A program made the position numbers and the translations under genes. A stretch of 64,000 bases of DNA from Halocaridina rubra (Eukaryota > Arthropoda > Malacostraca > Decapoda > Atyidae). The stretch's first letter is position 1, and each line of letters starts with the position of its first letter. Positions 1-12,978 of the stretch are shown here, in pieces. The DNA is taken from positions 155,001 to 219,000 of the forward strand of contig JAXCGZ010001904.1 of assembly GCA_037179515.1 (NCBI GenBank), written 5' to 3'. Under the pieces are notes generated by a model, which had not been told where the DNA came from, did not search any database, and was given only the letters and a program-made list of their open reading frames with translations.

Positions 1-125
1 AGTTTTAGCCCAACTTTATTTGAAGTTGGTTGAGTAAATATTATTGTGTACGGTAGCTTGCAAAAACTGAGAGTAGACTATTTATTGACCAGGTGAAAGC
101 AGGCATTCTGGGAATAGTCACCACA
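1..125 (+). repeat. BEL-1 5' LTR, 3' end only
   Basis: This matches the last 124 bp of the complete 3' LTR at 6946-7069. It ends in TCACCACA, the reverse complement of the TGTGGTGA that opens the 3' LTR. The rest of the 5' LTR lies outside the window. Confidence 0.9.
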
Positions 126-140
126 TATTCTAGTGTTTTC

Positions 141-158
141 TGGTCCTTCAAACCGGAT
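141..158 (+). promoter_or_regulatory. BEL-1 primer binding site (candidate)
   Basis: TGGTCCTTCAAACCGGAT starts 15 bp after the LTR end. It begins with TGG, as expected for a site complementary to a tRNA 3' CCA end, and contains a TTCAAACC stretch like the complement of a tRNA T arm. The primer tRNA was not identified; the 15 bp spacer is longer than usual. Confidence 0.5.
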
Positions 159-471
159 AGGGCTTAGCCTAGCTAGTATACTTTGCTACATTTACTGAAT
201 GAAATTTGGAATAGGCTACCTTTGGTATTGTTTTTGAACTTTGATATTAAAACACTGTACATAAATCCATGGCATATTTTTTGTGATATCACTGCTAATG
301 TCAAATTCTTTAGTCCAAGGGAAGGTTTAGATTAACTATTTGAATACATGCATGTACAATCAAGTGTACCTAGGATATAGATATTATAATCCTAGTGAAT
401 TTTGGTATTAGTTTAGTTTGGCCACATAGCCAAAATTGTGATTTGTATAAGGAAAAGATTAATCCAGCAAG

Positions 472-2579
472 ATGTCTGTACCATTAATTGATGAGAGTAA
501 AGCGTTTGAACATTACAAGGTTGTAACCGACGATATGATAGATATGCTCATTTCTATAGAACATGACCTTAAAGTGTCTCCTCCACCATCCTTACGGTTG
601 TTACAGTTTTCAGAAGCATAACTTACAAAGTTGTATGAGTCCATTGATGTACATTGGACAGCTAGTAAAGATGCTTTTGATAGTACCCAGCTTAGCCAAG
701 TTTCTAGAGAGCACAGAACTCTGAAACATAATGCCTATAAAGTGCTCATACAAATTAAGTCAGCTATAGATGACCATTTGTCCTTTGGCAGTCAAGCACA
801 AGCTACAACTAGTCAAGCTCCTAGTCAGACAGTAGTACCTGGTAGACCCCTTCCACGCCCTAATTTGCCTGAGATTAAGATTCCTGAATTTGATGGTCAG
901 TTGAGTCATTGGAATTGTTTTTGGGATTCCTTTAGTAGTTTAATTATAGTCGTCAAGACATTGAGCCAGTATTGAAATTTAGCATGCTCAGATCTTATTT
1001 GAGAGGTAAAGCTTATAGAACCATTGAAGGTCTTCCCATAACTAGTGGTAATTACAGTATAGCATTAAGTTTATTGAGAAAAAGTTTTGCTGACAATGAC
1101 CTTTTGTTGCAACAATTACATTTAGATTTGATGGACATGAAACCCCCTGAACATAATTTAAGTGAGTTGACTGAATTTCAGTTAACATTTCAACGTTTGT
1201 TGATGCAAATAGAGGGTGTAACCCAAGTACCTTGTGATGACTACCTAATAAAAGACATAATTGCTAAGAAATTCAGTCCTAAAACTTTAGAGTACCTTTT
1301 TAATAAGTACAGTACTTATACTTTGACTATTACACAATTGAAGGATGGTATTGGACACCTTATCAAGGTCATGGAGTGTTCTTGCATTCTTTCTGATCAG
1401 TCTAGGAATAAGCAAGTTTCACATTCTGATGCACATTCCAAAACTAAAGTAGTAGTTAGTCAGTATTCTAGTACAAATTCTAATCATAGGTTTAGTACAG
1501 TACCTAAACAAGTAGTTGTGTCCCAGACTCAAAATAAGTCTAATTCGTCATCTAGCAAATCAAGTACTTGGAACAAACCTTGTCTCTTTTGTAAGGATAT
1601 CCATAATACTAAGTTTTGTTCTAATTACGCAACTCATGAAGCCAGGAAGAACAGAGTTAGAGAGTTAGAACTATGTTTCGTGTGTATGCAGAAAGGCCAT
1701 AGAGCCTCACAGTGTAGAGAGACGGCTGAGTGTAGAAATTGTAATGGCAAACATCATACCTTTCTCTGCATGAAACTAACCAACCGCAGTACTGCAGTTA
1801 ATCAAGTGTCAGTTGCGTCTAATGCCCCAACAGTTATTAATAATGGAACTAACCTTAACAGTAACATTCCCACTAATCAAGTAGTAGTGGATGATAAGTT
1901 TAGAATCCTGTCAGGAAGAGATGACAGTGTCGCTAATGCTGTTCAAACAGATGTCCAGACTAATAAGGTTCCACTTCCCTCAGCAGCACTTCCTACTGCA
2001 ATTGTTAAGATTTCTGGTGCTGGGGTACATGAAACAGTTAGGATGTTTTTATATACCAGTGCTCAACGGTCTTTCATTCATTCTGCAGTAGTAAAGCGCC
2101 TTAAACGCAATCCAGTGTTTTGTATCTCACTTAAACTGACTTCATTTGGTAATCAAGCTGAAAACATTTCGTGTGACGTCGTTCGTGTTGTAGTACGCAT
2201 TGGTACACAACGTATTCCGATTTATGCTGTCGTCTATGATAAGGTTAACACTACGTTATATGTACCTGGCATTGCTAGTGTTGCGGAAACACTAACAAAA
2301 AAGGGGATCAAACTTGCAGATCCTAACATTGATTCTGATGTGATTAGTGGCATAGGTATGGTAATTGGTGCAGATTACAATACAAGATTTGTGACCAACC
2401 GTACTTACTATTCCGGAATTACACTTTTGTCTAGTCCAGCAGGTTCGATTATCTTTGGACCTTTGCCAAAGTGGGCAATTAGTTCTCAGTCAGTTAACAC
2501 AGTTAATGGGCAACATGTGCTTTGTGCTCGTGTAGGAGTACAAAACCTTGAGTCAGAAGTTCAGAACCTTTGGAATTAA
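472..2579 (+). pseudogene. BEL-1 gag and aspartic protease (broken)
   Basis: Reading starts at the ATG at 472 (MSVPLIDE...). It hits an in-frame TAA at 619, continues in the same frame to 975, and then shifts by one base into the frame used from 972 to 2579. The Gag part carries the BEL/Pao cysteine-histidine knuckles at about 1590-1760 (CLFC...C, CFVC..KGHRASQC, CRNCNGKHHTFLC). The protease that follows has the expected context around 2040-2070, but where a D[T/S]G-type active site is expected the text reads FLYTSAQRSF. The catalytic aspartate is therefore a tyrosine (TAT, one base from GAT). Gag would form particles and the protease would cleave Gag-Pol. Stops, frameshift and lost active site make this a pseudogene. 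Confidence 0.85.
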
Positions 2580-3518
2580 GTTGTTATTGGTATTAAGAAT
2601 GAAACTTTAATGCCTGAGGAAGTACAATCAGTGAGTCAATCTGAGTCCACTTGCCAGAAGGCAAACAATCAGTAGTTTGTGGAATTACCCTTTAAGGGCA
2701 CTGAGAGACCAGCAACTAACTATAGAAGAGCTTATGGTCAGCTCATGTCACTAGCTAAATCCTTTGCAACTCCTCCAGAACTTTATGGACAATACTCAGA
2801 GATTTTTAATGAGTACATTGAATTGGGATTCATTGAGAAAATTGATAACCCTTCAGTTACAGATGGGTTGACTCATTACTTGCCTCATCATCCAGTCTAC
2901 AAGACTTCTCCTACCACTCCTATTAGAGTAGTGTTTAATGCTTCTAGTAGAGCTGATTCACAATCAAAAAGTCTGAATGAATGCTTACTAATAGACCCAG
3001 GCCTAACCCATAAACTTGTTGATTCACTCATTGAATTTTGTACTAACCCTGTAGCTGCTGTATCAGACATTTCCAAAGCCTTCCTACGTATAGGTATTTT
3101 GCCAAACTGCAGAGATTTCTGTAGATTCTTGTGGTTCGAGGATGAAACACTTCAGAAGGTAGTTACCAATAGATTTAAAGTAGTACTTTTTGGTCCAACA
3201 TTATCTCCCCTTTTGCTGCAGAAAACACTCACATATCACTTGGAGACACATTCACATTCAGTAGGTAAGTCTCTGATCTCTCATTTCTATGTAGATAACT
3301 TTGTTTGTACCTATTCAGACTCTGAACAGTTAAAAACAGAGTATCCCATTGTAAATTCTATTTTAGCAGAAGCCTCTATGCCATTACAATGTAAAATTTA
3401 ATGATGAAGTAGGTGTTAATCATGACCAATTTGAACTGAATAATGTAAATGTTTTAGGAATTTCTTGGAATGTTGTAAACGATGAAATCAAATTGTACTC
3501 CAGTAAGAAAGTGATTAC
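2580..3518 (+). pseudogene. BEL-1 reverse transcriptase, 5' part
   Basis: The reading frame of the protease is picked up again at 2679 after stops near 2577 and 2673. It encodes the RT fingers and palm: TPIRVVFNASSRADSQSKSLN (split here as TPIRVVFNAS, then the LNECLL segment), the SDISKAFLRI aspartate motif and the FYVDNFV box at about 3290, where YVDD-type elements have a second aspartate. A one-base shift near 3400 moves the frame, and the sequence then runs to 3518, where a LINE interrupts it. RT synthesises the cDNA copy in the virus-like particle. Confidence 0.85.
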
Positions 3519-4702
3519 CTAATTGTGCTTACGGGAAAGAGCCTAAAGCTCGTATCTTCCCGTCTCCTCATCGGTTCCATTTTATACTTAGTGATACTTA
3601 TCATACTTGTCCTTAAAACTATGGATTGAGATAGCATTAACTACCTCATCGCTTAGCCAATTCCAATTATCAACTACTCTTACACTGAAAAAGTATTTCC
3701 TTACATCCTGCAAAGAAGTTTTCTTACCAAGCTTCAAACGGTGACCTCTAGTTCTAGAGCCAGCCATATCAAAATATCGATCCCTATCCACTCTATCATA
3801 ACCATGAAGGAATTTAAAGACTGTCACCATATCCCCCCTCACTCTTCTAGCTTTGAGTGATTGTAAGTCTAATTCCCTCAGCCTCTCATCATAACTGAGA
3901 TTGTGTATTTCTGGCACCAGTTTTGTGGCATGTCTTTGAACTTTTTCAAGCTTAGCTATGTGCTTTTTCAAGTGCGGATTCCAAAAGGGGGCTGCATATT
4001 CGAGTTTTGGCCTCACATAGGTTACATAAATATCTCTGAACATTTCCTTGTCCATGTGCCTGCAGGCTACCCTTACATTTGATAAGAATGCATATGCTGC
4101 CCTTACTATGCCATTTATATGTATTTCTGGAGACAAATCTGCCAGTATGTTTACTCCTAGATCTCTCTCGTTTTCTGTCTCTTGAAGTTGCACTCCAGCC
4201 ACCGAGTAGTCAAGCTTGGGCCTTCTTGCACTTGTACTCATTCTCATTACCTTACATTTTGAAGTACTGAATTTCATTAGCCACTTTTCTGACCACTCAT
4301 GCAGATTATTTAGATCCTCCTGAAGTTCTCTACCATTGTTCTCGTTTTTACTTTCTTCACAATCTTTGCATCATCTGTAAACATATTCATGAATGAATTT
4401 ACAGACTCTGGTAGGTCATTTACATATACAAGGAACAAAAGTGGCCCTAAAACTGAACCCTGTGGAACTCCACTACTAACTCTTCTCCATTCAGACACTG
4501 AGTGTCTTACTCTAACCCTCTGTTCCATTCCTTCTAAGTAAGTTTTTATCCATTCCAAAACATTTCCACCTATTCTAGCCATTGATTGCAGCTTCCTAAT
4601 AAGTCTCCCATGTGGAACAGTGTCAAATGCTTTCTGGAAGTCTAGGAATATGCAATCTGCCCAGCCCTCTCTTTCCTGTAAGATTTGGCTTACCTCATCA
4701 TA
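3519..4702 (-). mobile_element. CR1/L2-like LINE, 5'-truncated, inserted in BEL-1
   Basis: On the minus strand this is the 3' part of a non-LTR element. On its left edge BEL-1 reads ...KKVIT and resumes on the right as ITKRSVVS, so the LINE is a clean interruption of the RT. Its 3' end carries a TTACCTAATTGTG-type tail unit that is repeated in the other copies (22.94 and 27.71 kb). The sequence is close to the longer copy at 27711-29270. Only 2-3 bp of target duplication can be recognised. CR1/L2 assignment is from the RT and C-terminal motifs. Confidence 0.8.
3588..4582 (-). pseudogene. CR1/L2-like LINE reverse transcriptase, C-terminal half
   Basis: Two minus-strand frames (4582-4310 and 4277-3588) together give the RT palm and the C-terminal domain. 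Visible motifs are SSGVPQGSVLGPLLFLVYVNDL at the start (the GVPQGSVLGP box), a palm box that reads FTDDAK in place of FADDAN, and the C-terminal RRVRGDMVTVFKFLHG and VVDNWNWL boxes typical of CR1/L2-type elements. A frameshift near 4300 separates the two pieces. It would be the polymerase for target-primed reverse transcription, but endonuclease and RT N-terminus are absent through 5' truncation. Confidence 0.85.
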
Positions 4703-5683
4703 TCACCAAGAGATCAGTTGTATCTGTAATTGCTAGTGTATTTGATCCTTTAGGATTGTTATCACCAATCTTGACCAAGGGAAAGTTATTCATTTCAAAA
4801 CTATGGAGAATTAAGTGTTCTTGGGATGAACCTTTGCCAGAACCTTTAGTACAAGAATTTTCAGTTATTTGCAGAGATTTGAATCAGATGTCAACCAGTC
4901 AATATCCTAGATTTGTAATTGTCCCTGGTGTATCAGATTTGCACATATTTTGTGATTCATCTAAAGTAGCTTATGGATTAGTTGCATATGCTGTGGACTT
5001 AAGAAGCAAATCTAGTGATATCATTATGAGTAAAGTAAGAGTATTGCCAAATCCTCCACTCACCATTCCTAAGTTAGAGTTACTCTCACTTACTTTAGCC
5101 TCAGTATTGGCTCAGACACTCTTGTCTAATGAGAAATTATCATTCAAAGGTTGCACTATATGGTGTGACAGTGAAGTTGCCATTAATTAGGTATCATGAT
5201 TCATCATCAGATGTTTTTGTGAGAAACAAAGTGTGTGAAATTCGCAATTTGCGATCTAAGTTTGATTTGAACATTTTACATGTCCCATCTAGAGAGAATC
5301 CTGCAGATGTATTGACCAGAGGTGTTAGTGTATCAAAGTTGAATAGCATTGTAGTGTGGAGACATGGACCTTCATTTTTGCTTAATCCATCAGAATATCC
5401 ACAACATAAAGAGTTCATTGTTAATTCTACAGTAGTGTATGAGATTTTAATAGAACCTAATGTTAATGAACCCATACTTCCTCATTTTGAGATGAGTAAA
5501 TATTCATCTCTTACTAAAGTTATGAGAATCATGTCATATGTAAAGCAGTTCTGTAATCATTATTTCTACGACAAGTTCAGGTTGAATACTCTTCATGCTT
5601 GTATTAGATTAGCCCAGTTGCAAAGTTTTCCTACTTTATTTGCATTTTTGAAACGACCTGAGCAAAGTGCTAAACCATCTTAG
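4703..5683 (+). pseudogene. BEL-1 RT thumb/connection and RNase H
   Basis: BEL-1 Pol resumes with KRSVVSVIASVFDPLGLLSP, the conserved BEL/Pao segment after the RT. RNase H follows with DLHIFCDSSKVAYGLVAYAV and a second acidic box WCDSEVAIN. At 5188 a TAG replaces the next codon (tryptophan is usual there), and a frame change moves the reading into 5203-5683 (HVPSRENPADVLTRG). RNase H degrades the RNA template during cDNA synthesis. Two disruptions within 20 bp make the domain non-functional. Confidence 0.85.
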
Positions 5684-6064
5684 GAACTCATCAATTTAGT
5701 CAAACAATTAGATTTACATTTGAACGAAGATCAGTTAATATGTTGTGGCAGTAGATTACGGAATTCAGATCTATCTCCTGAAGCACAATTTCCAATTTAC
5801 TTACCTGCCAAGCATCCACTGACCAAACTTATAAGAGTTCATTATCATATTCAACATCATCATTGTGGATTAGGACAAATGTTGTCAGGACTAAGGAAAC
5901 AGTTTTGGATCTCTAAAGGTAGAGTTATTGTGATGAAAATATTAAAACCATGTATTTTGTGTAAAAAGGCAGTTGGCAAGACGATCTCTCAACCAGTTCC
6001 CCCTCCTTTACCAGAGGAAAGAGTCATATTTGTTAGACCCTTCAACTTAGTTGGAGTAGGATAG
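5684..6064 (+). pseudogene. BEL-1 integrase zinc-binding N-terminus, core deleted
   Basis: The frame encodes the segment before the integrase core: LIRVHYHIQHHHCGLGQML (the HHCC histidines) and PCILCKKAVGK (the cysteines), then PPPLPEERV and PFNLVGVG. A stop comes at 6062. The 3' LTR starts only 100 bp later, so the DDE catalytic core and C-terminus are missing. The break falls where BEL/Pao elements normally enter the core, which points to one deletion. Confidence 0.8.
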
Positions 6065-6162
6065 GTTGTAAATGATCCCTTTGAGTTTTCTGTTTTTGCT
6101 CTATACTTTACTATGTTTGTACATGTGATTTATTTAGCTTCCTACCCTTTTTGGGGTGAGAG

Positions 6163-7560
<1,398 letters not shown>

Positions 7561-7752
7561 AGGATTTATAGAATTTTATATATCTTGCTCTTTATTTGAT
7601 TTTGAATATGCCATTAGTTACAAATATTATATTGCTATGATGATTATTTATTTTGTATTTGAAATGTTTGTTTATAATTTCTATGTTTACTTATATATTT
7701 GTTTTTCTTTGATTTTATCTACAGTTTGGACCTTTATTTCATTCATTCATTT

Positions 7753-7895
7753 GTTGACTTGATAAATAAAGCAAGAAGAAAAAAAAGAGTCCCAAAAATC
7801 TGGTATTTACTACTCTATAATCCTAGAAGATAAAATATAAAGTAACACAAGAATATTTTAGTACATACCTATTGAATAATATACCTACTTACACA
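7753..7895 (+). repeat. Left arm of a 140 bp inverted repeat pair
   Basis: The segment from GTTGACTTG to CTTACACA is the reverse complement of 15212-15350 at roughly 90% identity by eye. It directly abuts family G 3' UTR sequence at 7896. The other arm abuts a minus-strand family G gag fragment. It is not present in the full-order copies G1 and G4. Confidence 0.85.
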
Positions 7896-7987
7896 TTTGT
7901 AACATATTTTGTATTTTTTGTTTTGTATACTATTTTATTGTCTTATTGCATGTGAAGAGTTCTTAAACTTAAAAATTTATATTCTCT

Positions 7988-10900
7988 ATGGGGCGCAATG
8001 GTATGGAAACAACTTCCCACCTTTACCATCAAGAAGCAGACAAATCAGGTACTGGTAGATCCTCTCTGAACTTTAAAATTTTTAGTTACAATTGCAATGG
8101 TTTGAAAAGCTCTTTTGATATGATAATTAATCAAATGTCTCACGTAGATTGCATGTTCTTAAGTGAGACTTGGTTGAAAGCAGATGATTTAAGTGTAATT
8201 AGACGAGAGTTACAATTACAAAATTACCATTGCATATTGAAAACAAGTGTAGACCCTGAAGGACGCCCATATCGTGGGGTATGTTTTATTTACAAGAAAT
8301 TACCTAATATTAGTTATATAAATATTGAGGTTGATGATGATAAAATTTGTGCAATTAAACTTATATCTGGTGGAAAAACTCTATTAACTATCATAGGGGC
8401 ATACATGCCATACTATGATGGTAGTGCCACTAGAGCGGGTTTGTATAGTGAAACTTTAGAAAAAATTCAAAATATAATAGACAATAATGACCCATCACCT
8501 GTGATGCTAATTGGTGATATGAATGCTCAATTATCACAACATCATCACCTTCCCCACCAGTGGTACAAAAGACGTCCTTTCAATCGGCACAGCCTTTTAT
8601 TGCATGACTTCTTATGTAATAATGAGATGTATTGCTGCAATTTTGATTTTCATCAGAAAATCAATTATACATATGAAAACAGTGTCCATAAATCATATAT
8701 AGACCATGTCTTTTTATCTAAATTTGCATCAAGCCAGGTGCAGGACTGTCAAATTCTATCCAGTCTTTCAAATAATGTTAGTGATCACTTCCCAGTTAAA
8801 TCTTCTATAATTATTAATACAGAAAGTAAATTATGCCAAACTCCCCCTAATCCAGTAAGCAAGTACCCGGCATTAAATTGGACAAAAATAGAGTTATGCA
8901 AGCTATATAACATAAATATCACCAAACTTGAAAACAACTTGATTAGGATACCTCTGAAAGAAGTCGACAGTCATGCAAGGGCAACAGAATTTGTAAATGA
9001 TTTGTGCAATAGTGTAACCACAGTCATGCACAAAGCAGTCAAGTCCACTAATAATAATAGTGAATACAAAGGTATATATCTGAGAAGGCACTGGTGGGAT
9101 GAAAACTGCCTTATGGCAAGGGATAGGCAACGTTTTTGGCACGGGTTGTGGGACTCATGTGACCGTCCAAGAAAGGGACATATATATGACTCCTACAAAC
9201 TTGCCAAGAAAACATATCGTAACACATGTCGCATGGCAATAAATACAAGCAATCAAAATATGTTGAATAAATTAAATTCCTTTTATGGTAGTAAGAGAAT
9301 TAAACAGTTTTGGAACCTTATCCGAAAGAATAAACAATCCCAGGCTAATAACTATAATGATATCTCCATTAGTACATTAATAGACCACTTCAAGAAAAAA
9401 TTTGATGCAGATGATTCCAAACATAACTTATTTATTGCCAATGCATCTCTAGAAGTGAATGAAAAGTACTCACTTATACAAAGTCATGTATACCAAAGCT
9501 TTAATTTAACAGAAGAAAAATTAGTTCATTATATTAAAAAGCTACGTCTGGGATGCGCAGCGGGGATTGATGGGATCACTGCTGAGCATTTGAGATGGGC
9601 AGTTGGGACAAAAATTATAAAAGCTTTATGTGAAATTATTACATTATGTATTAGATTTGGAATAGTGCCAGACTCCTTTGCTGGGGGCCTTCTCATCCCA
9701 CTTCTCAAAAAACCCAACTGTGATACAGCTGTGCCCAAAAATTACAGACCAATAATCATTTCAACCACCTTTTCAAAATTGTTACAAATCATTATTCTTG
9801 CAGAATGTGCAGGTCATAAATTTCACGACCTTCAATTTGGATTTGTACCAAATAGAGGAACCACAATGGCTGCCGCCCTTACCCATGATATCATACAATA
9901 TATGAACTCAAATGGCTCCCCTGTATGTGTTTGCTCTTTAGATGCGGAAGGTGCTTTTGATGGAATACTGCATGGTATTCTATTCAAAAAAGCACAAGAC
10001 ATCATTCCAGACATTTACTGGCGGATACTTGTGTATTGGTATCGTAGACTAACAGTTCAAATTAGGCGGGGTGATATTATGAGTGAGGATATCCCAATAA
10101 AGAAGGGAACTAGGCAAGGAGGCCTTTCGTCCCCTTTCTTATTCAACTTATTTTATCAAGACATGATAGATAACCTATCAAATATGGAAGGAGGTATCAT
10201 GATTGATAATGTAAGTTATAATGTGCTCTGTTATGCAGATGATATATTATTATGTAGTGCAACTATCACTGGACTGCAAACCCTAATCAATTATGCCAAT
10301 GAATACATAACTGATCATGGACTGAGATTCAACCCAGAGAAAACACTTTGCATGACATTTGGTAAAAGCAATTTTAAGAACAAAAAATGGTTCCTTGAAG
10401 AATCATGTTTGAAAGAAGTTGACAGTTTAAGATATTTGGGAGTTTGTCTGTCCAATGATAAGAATGCCCATGCCAACTCAAGGATCAAGGCAGCACGTGG
10501 AGCCTTCTTTGCACTGAAAAGTACGGGTGTATTTTCTAATGGTTCTGAAGCAGCATCAATTTCATACTTATTTAACACAGCGATACGCCCTGTGCTCATA
10601 TATGGGTATCAGTGTGTCTCGCAAAGCAAAAAAGTAATGGAAGAGACAGAAAAACTACAGAGTAAACTCTTAAAATCAGCACTAAACTTAAAACACACAT
10701 GTAAAAGTACACCCCTGCTTGATGCAATGAAGATTCCACGTATTGGTTTTTCTATTAGACAGCAGGAGATTACATTACTTAAAAATTGTATGCTTTCAAG
10801 TTCACGAACTGCAAAATTTTACAATTATATTCTACGATTGTACTTAAGCAATAAAAAGAGATGAAAGAAACCTAGTTGGTAGAGTAATGAATACATGTAA

Positions 10901-11072
10901 AAAATTCAATTTGTCCTTTGTGAAGTCAATATGTGAAAATCATTATGTTAAAAATAACTTCAAAACAGTATTCTCAAAAAATGATGGACTAGTTGACTCT
11001 ATTATAGTTCTCTCTAGCAATCTGAATAAAGAGAATAGAGAAATTATGAATGCTCTGCTGTCTCAATTTTAA
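7988..11072 (+). CDS. LINE ORF: AP-type endonuclease and reverse transcriptase, one frameshift
   Basis: 958 residues are open from 7988 to 10864. An exonuclease-endonuclease-phosphatase domain occupies about residues 28-275: YNCNGLK, SETW (about 58), GDMNAQ (about 176), YIDHVF and SDHFPV (about 264), so all catalytic positions are present. The RT follows with KNYRPI (about 583), SLDAEGAFDG (about 650), TRQGGLSSP (about 708) and CYADDILL (about 748), with an intact YADD. The frame ends at 10864 because of one extra A in a run of five at 10853-10857. In the next frame the protein continues without interruption to 11072, about 70 residues more. There is no RNase H domain or zinc knuckle. The endonuclease would nick the target and the RT would copy the element's RNA there. 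It is the best preserved coding region of the window. Confidence 0.9.
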
Positions 11073-11175
11073 AATTTTTCTTACATAAATATGAACATGC
11101 AATGTAATATATAATTATGTGTTTTTGCAAAATCCTATTGTATTTCTATGTATGCTATTTATCTCCTCTGGAGGC

Positions 11176-11190
11176 TGAATAAAATTATTA

Positions 11191-11224
<34 letters not shown>
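11176..11224 (+). repeat. ATT/TTA trinucleotide tail of the LINE
   Basis: About 15 TTA/ATT units end the LINE, comparable to the simple-repeat tails of several non-LTR clades. Confidence 0.9.
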
Positions 11225-11226
<2 letters not shown>

Positions 11227-11647
11227 ATTGATTTCAATTTTCTTGAAATTTGAATTTGATCACATTCCTATAATGTTTTGCTTGTCTCTTAATGTTTTTT
11301 AATAAGAATTGTTCACTTTCGTGGTAGCATAATATGTTCCAGTGATGGATCCCATTTCTTTTTTTTTCTTTTTTCCTGAAGAGGATCTCTCATTCCTCAT
11401 AATAACACTGAAGTCACCATAACTTTCCCTGTTCTTCTTTCGCCTTCTGTAGTAGAATTTTGTTAATTCGATATTCTCTAGATACGCCCTTTGTGACAGT
11501 GTTTTGCTCAAAGGCTGTAGTTAATGCCTTATTTTTTTTTCTTACTTAAAGAAAACTCACTCCATGCATTTTTCAGATTATGATTATTTGCAATTAATAC
11601 TTTAATATATCTTGTTTAATATTCTTATGCATGTAGAATTCTCCCTC

Positions 11648-12371
11648 CTATTTCTGTTTTCTGCTCTTATTTTTCCTCCTGGTCATTAACTCTGGTGAGT
11701 TACAGACAAACTTTGTGAGACAAAAACCTCTCTTCCTTTCTTCTAGAATCATATATTTATCCAATCGCTTTCCTAACATCTGTAAGCATCGTTCAACTTT
11801 AGTACGGTTGTCAGGTAAGCAAGCCCTTTCTGCCTTAAAAGGAAAAGACTGGTTCTTGTCCCAGACTTCTAAAACTTTTAAGTCACTCTGAGACTTACCT
11901 GGTGTTTCGCAGTTGACTCCTTCCAGGTCCCATAACTTAAATAGGTCCTTCTCCATCATTGAAGTAGTGTGTTCAAAATGAGAAGATCTCACTGTGGGCT
12001 TAAAAGGATCAATAGGACCGATAATGGCCCGGCCTAATGGTGTATGAATGGCAAATGGCTCACCTGGTTGTCACTTTTTACTTCATCAGGTAGCAAGAGA
12101 TCAGCACAATCCTGCCCTACTAGATAGTGAACCTGATCTACCTCCGACTCAGGTAACCTTAGGTTCTTCAGGTGTGACCACCTTTCAGTATCAAGTGTAC
12201 TTGACAATCTTGACAAGTCTAAATTCAATGTTGGCCTAGCAGCTACTTCTTGTATACAAAAAGGTTCATGTGTGTCTTCAAAATCAGATACAAGAAGAGT
12301 AATAACAGTTGAATTCATAGACAATCTTGTCTGTGCAATAGTTGTGAGTTCCAACTGACGAGTTACACCTC
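11648..12371 (-). pseudogene. BEL-2 protease C-terminus and protease-RT linker
   Basis: Two minus-strand blocks, 12354-12034 and 11992-11648, carry the region between protease and RT. The landmarks are VDQVHYLVGQDCADLLLP (the BEL post-protease LIGxD-like segment) and FPFKAERACLPDNRTKVERC (the BEL approach to the RT, usually ...W...PLPWR..LPNN...A). Text ends where the RT proper should begin. The blocks are separated by stops near 12030 and 12360. Confidence 0.7.
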
Positions 12372-12978
12372 TGGTTCCTTATTTTTCACATAATTCTTCT
12401 GTGCAATATGTAGTATTTGTTCCTGGATCCAACAGTGCATATGTATCAATAACAATATTCGTATTCAAACATCTTACTCTTGCTGGCACTATAGGAAGAG
12501 CAAGCCTACCACCTTGTCGGCAGGCGAAGTTACTCACTCTGGGATTCATAAAAGTATTCAGTCGTGTGCAGTTAGTAAACTTTGTTACTGCTACTGGCAT
12601 CCGTGATTCTGATGTAAGAGTGTGTGTTAGTGCTTCCTGTATATTAGCAACATCATCTGCTTTCTTACTTGGGAGATGAAGATACTTGCTGTGTTTCCTT
12701 CCACAGCCTTCAACATTATAGATAAGTTTTCTTAAACAATCTTTAGCAATGTGTCCTTGAGAAAAACAATTCACACACAGACCCTTATATTTTGCAAGAT
12801 TCCAACGGTCCTTTACTTTCATAGCTTTAAATTGTGAACAAGATATTACATAATGTTTTTGCCCACAACAAGGACACTTACCAATTATCCACTTCCCGCT
12901 CTCTGGTCTAAATGTATCCTCAGTTACAGAAGTATTAACAGTAAAACTTTCAGCCCATCTCTTCAGTGCTCTGTTCAT
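12372..12978 (-). pseudogene. BEL-2 zinc knuckles and aspartic protease
   Basis: The minus-strand frame carries BEL-type knuckles, CPCCGQKHYVISC, LCVNCFSQGHIAKDC and CGRKHSKYLH. About 80 residues on comes the protease site region YALLDPGTNTTYCTEEL. A D[T/S]G motif is expected there, and here the text reads DPG. The aspartate is present but the neighbouring position is changed. The frame ends at 12379 beside a stop. Knuckles bind the element's RNA; the protease matures Gag. Confidence 0.8.

Larger units (their letters stand above)
7986..11224 (+). mobile_element. Nearly intact LINE (endonuclease plus RT), ATT-repeat tail
   Basis: The LINE interrupts the G0 3' UTR: the left flank ends in TATTCTCT and the right flank resumes with TAATTGATTT, matching the uninterrupted text at 37850. 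The start codon lies at the very junction, so the copy is either slightly 5'-truncated or has almost no 5' UTR. It ends in an AATAAA-like stretch and a run of ATT/TTA units (11176-11224). Clade not assigned. Confidence 0.85.
7896..11670 (+). mobile_element. G0: family G fragment (3' UTR plus start of LTR), split by a LINE
   Basis: 7896-7985 and 11225-11491 match the family G 3' untranslated region at 20820-21165 and 37760-38130. The landmarks are TTATTGCATGTGAAG, TTCTTAAACTTAAA and CTTGAAATTTGAATTTGATC. The LTR begins at GTGACAGTG (11493) and runs to about 11670, where BEL-2 sequence takes over. The gap 7986-11224 is a LINE insertion. Confidence 0.8.
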
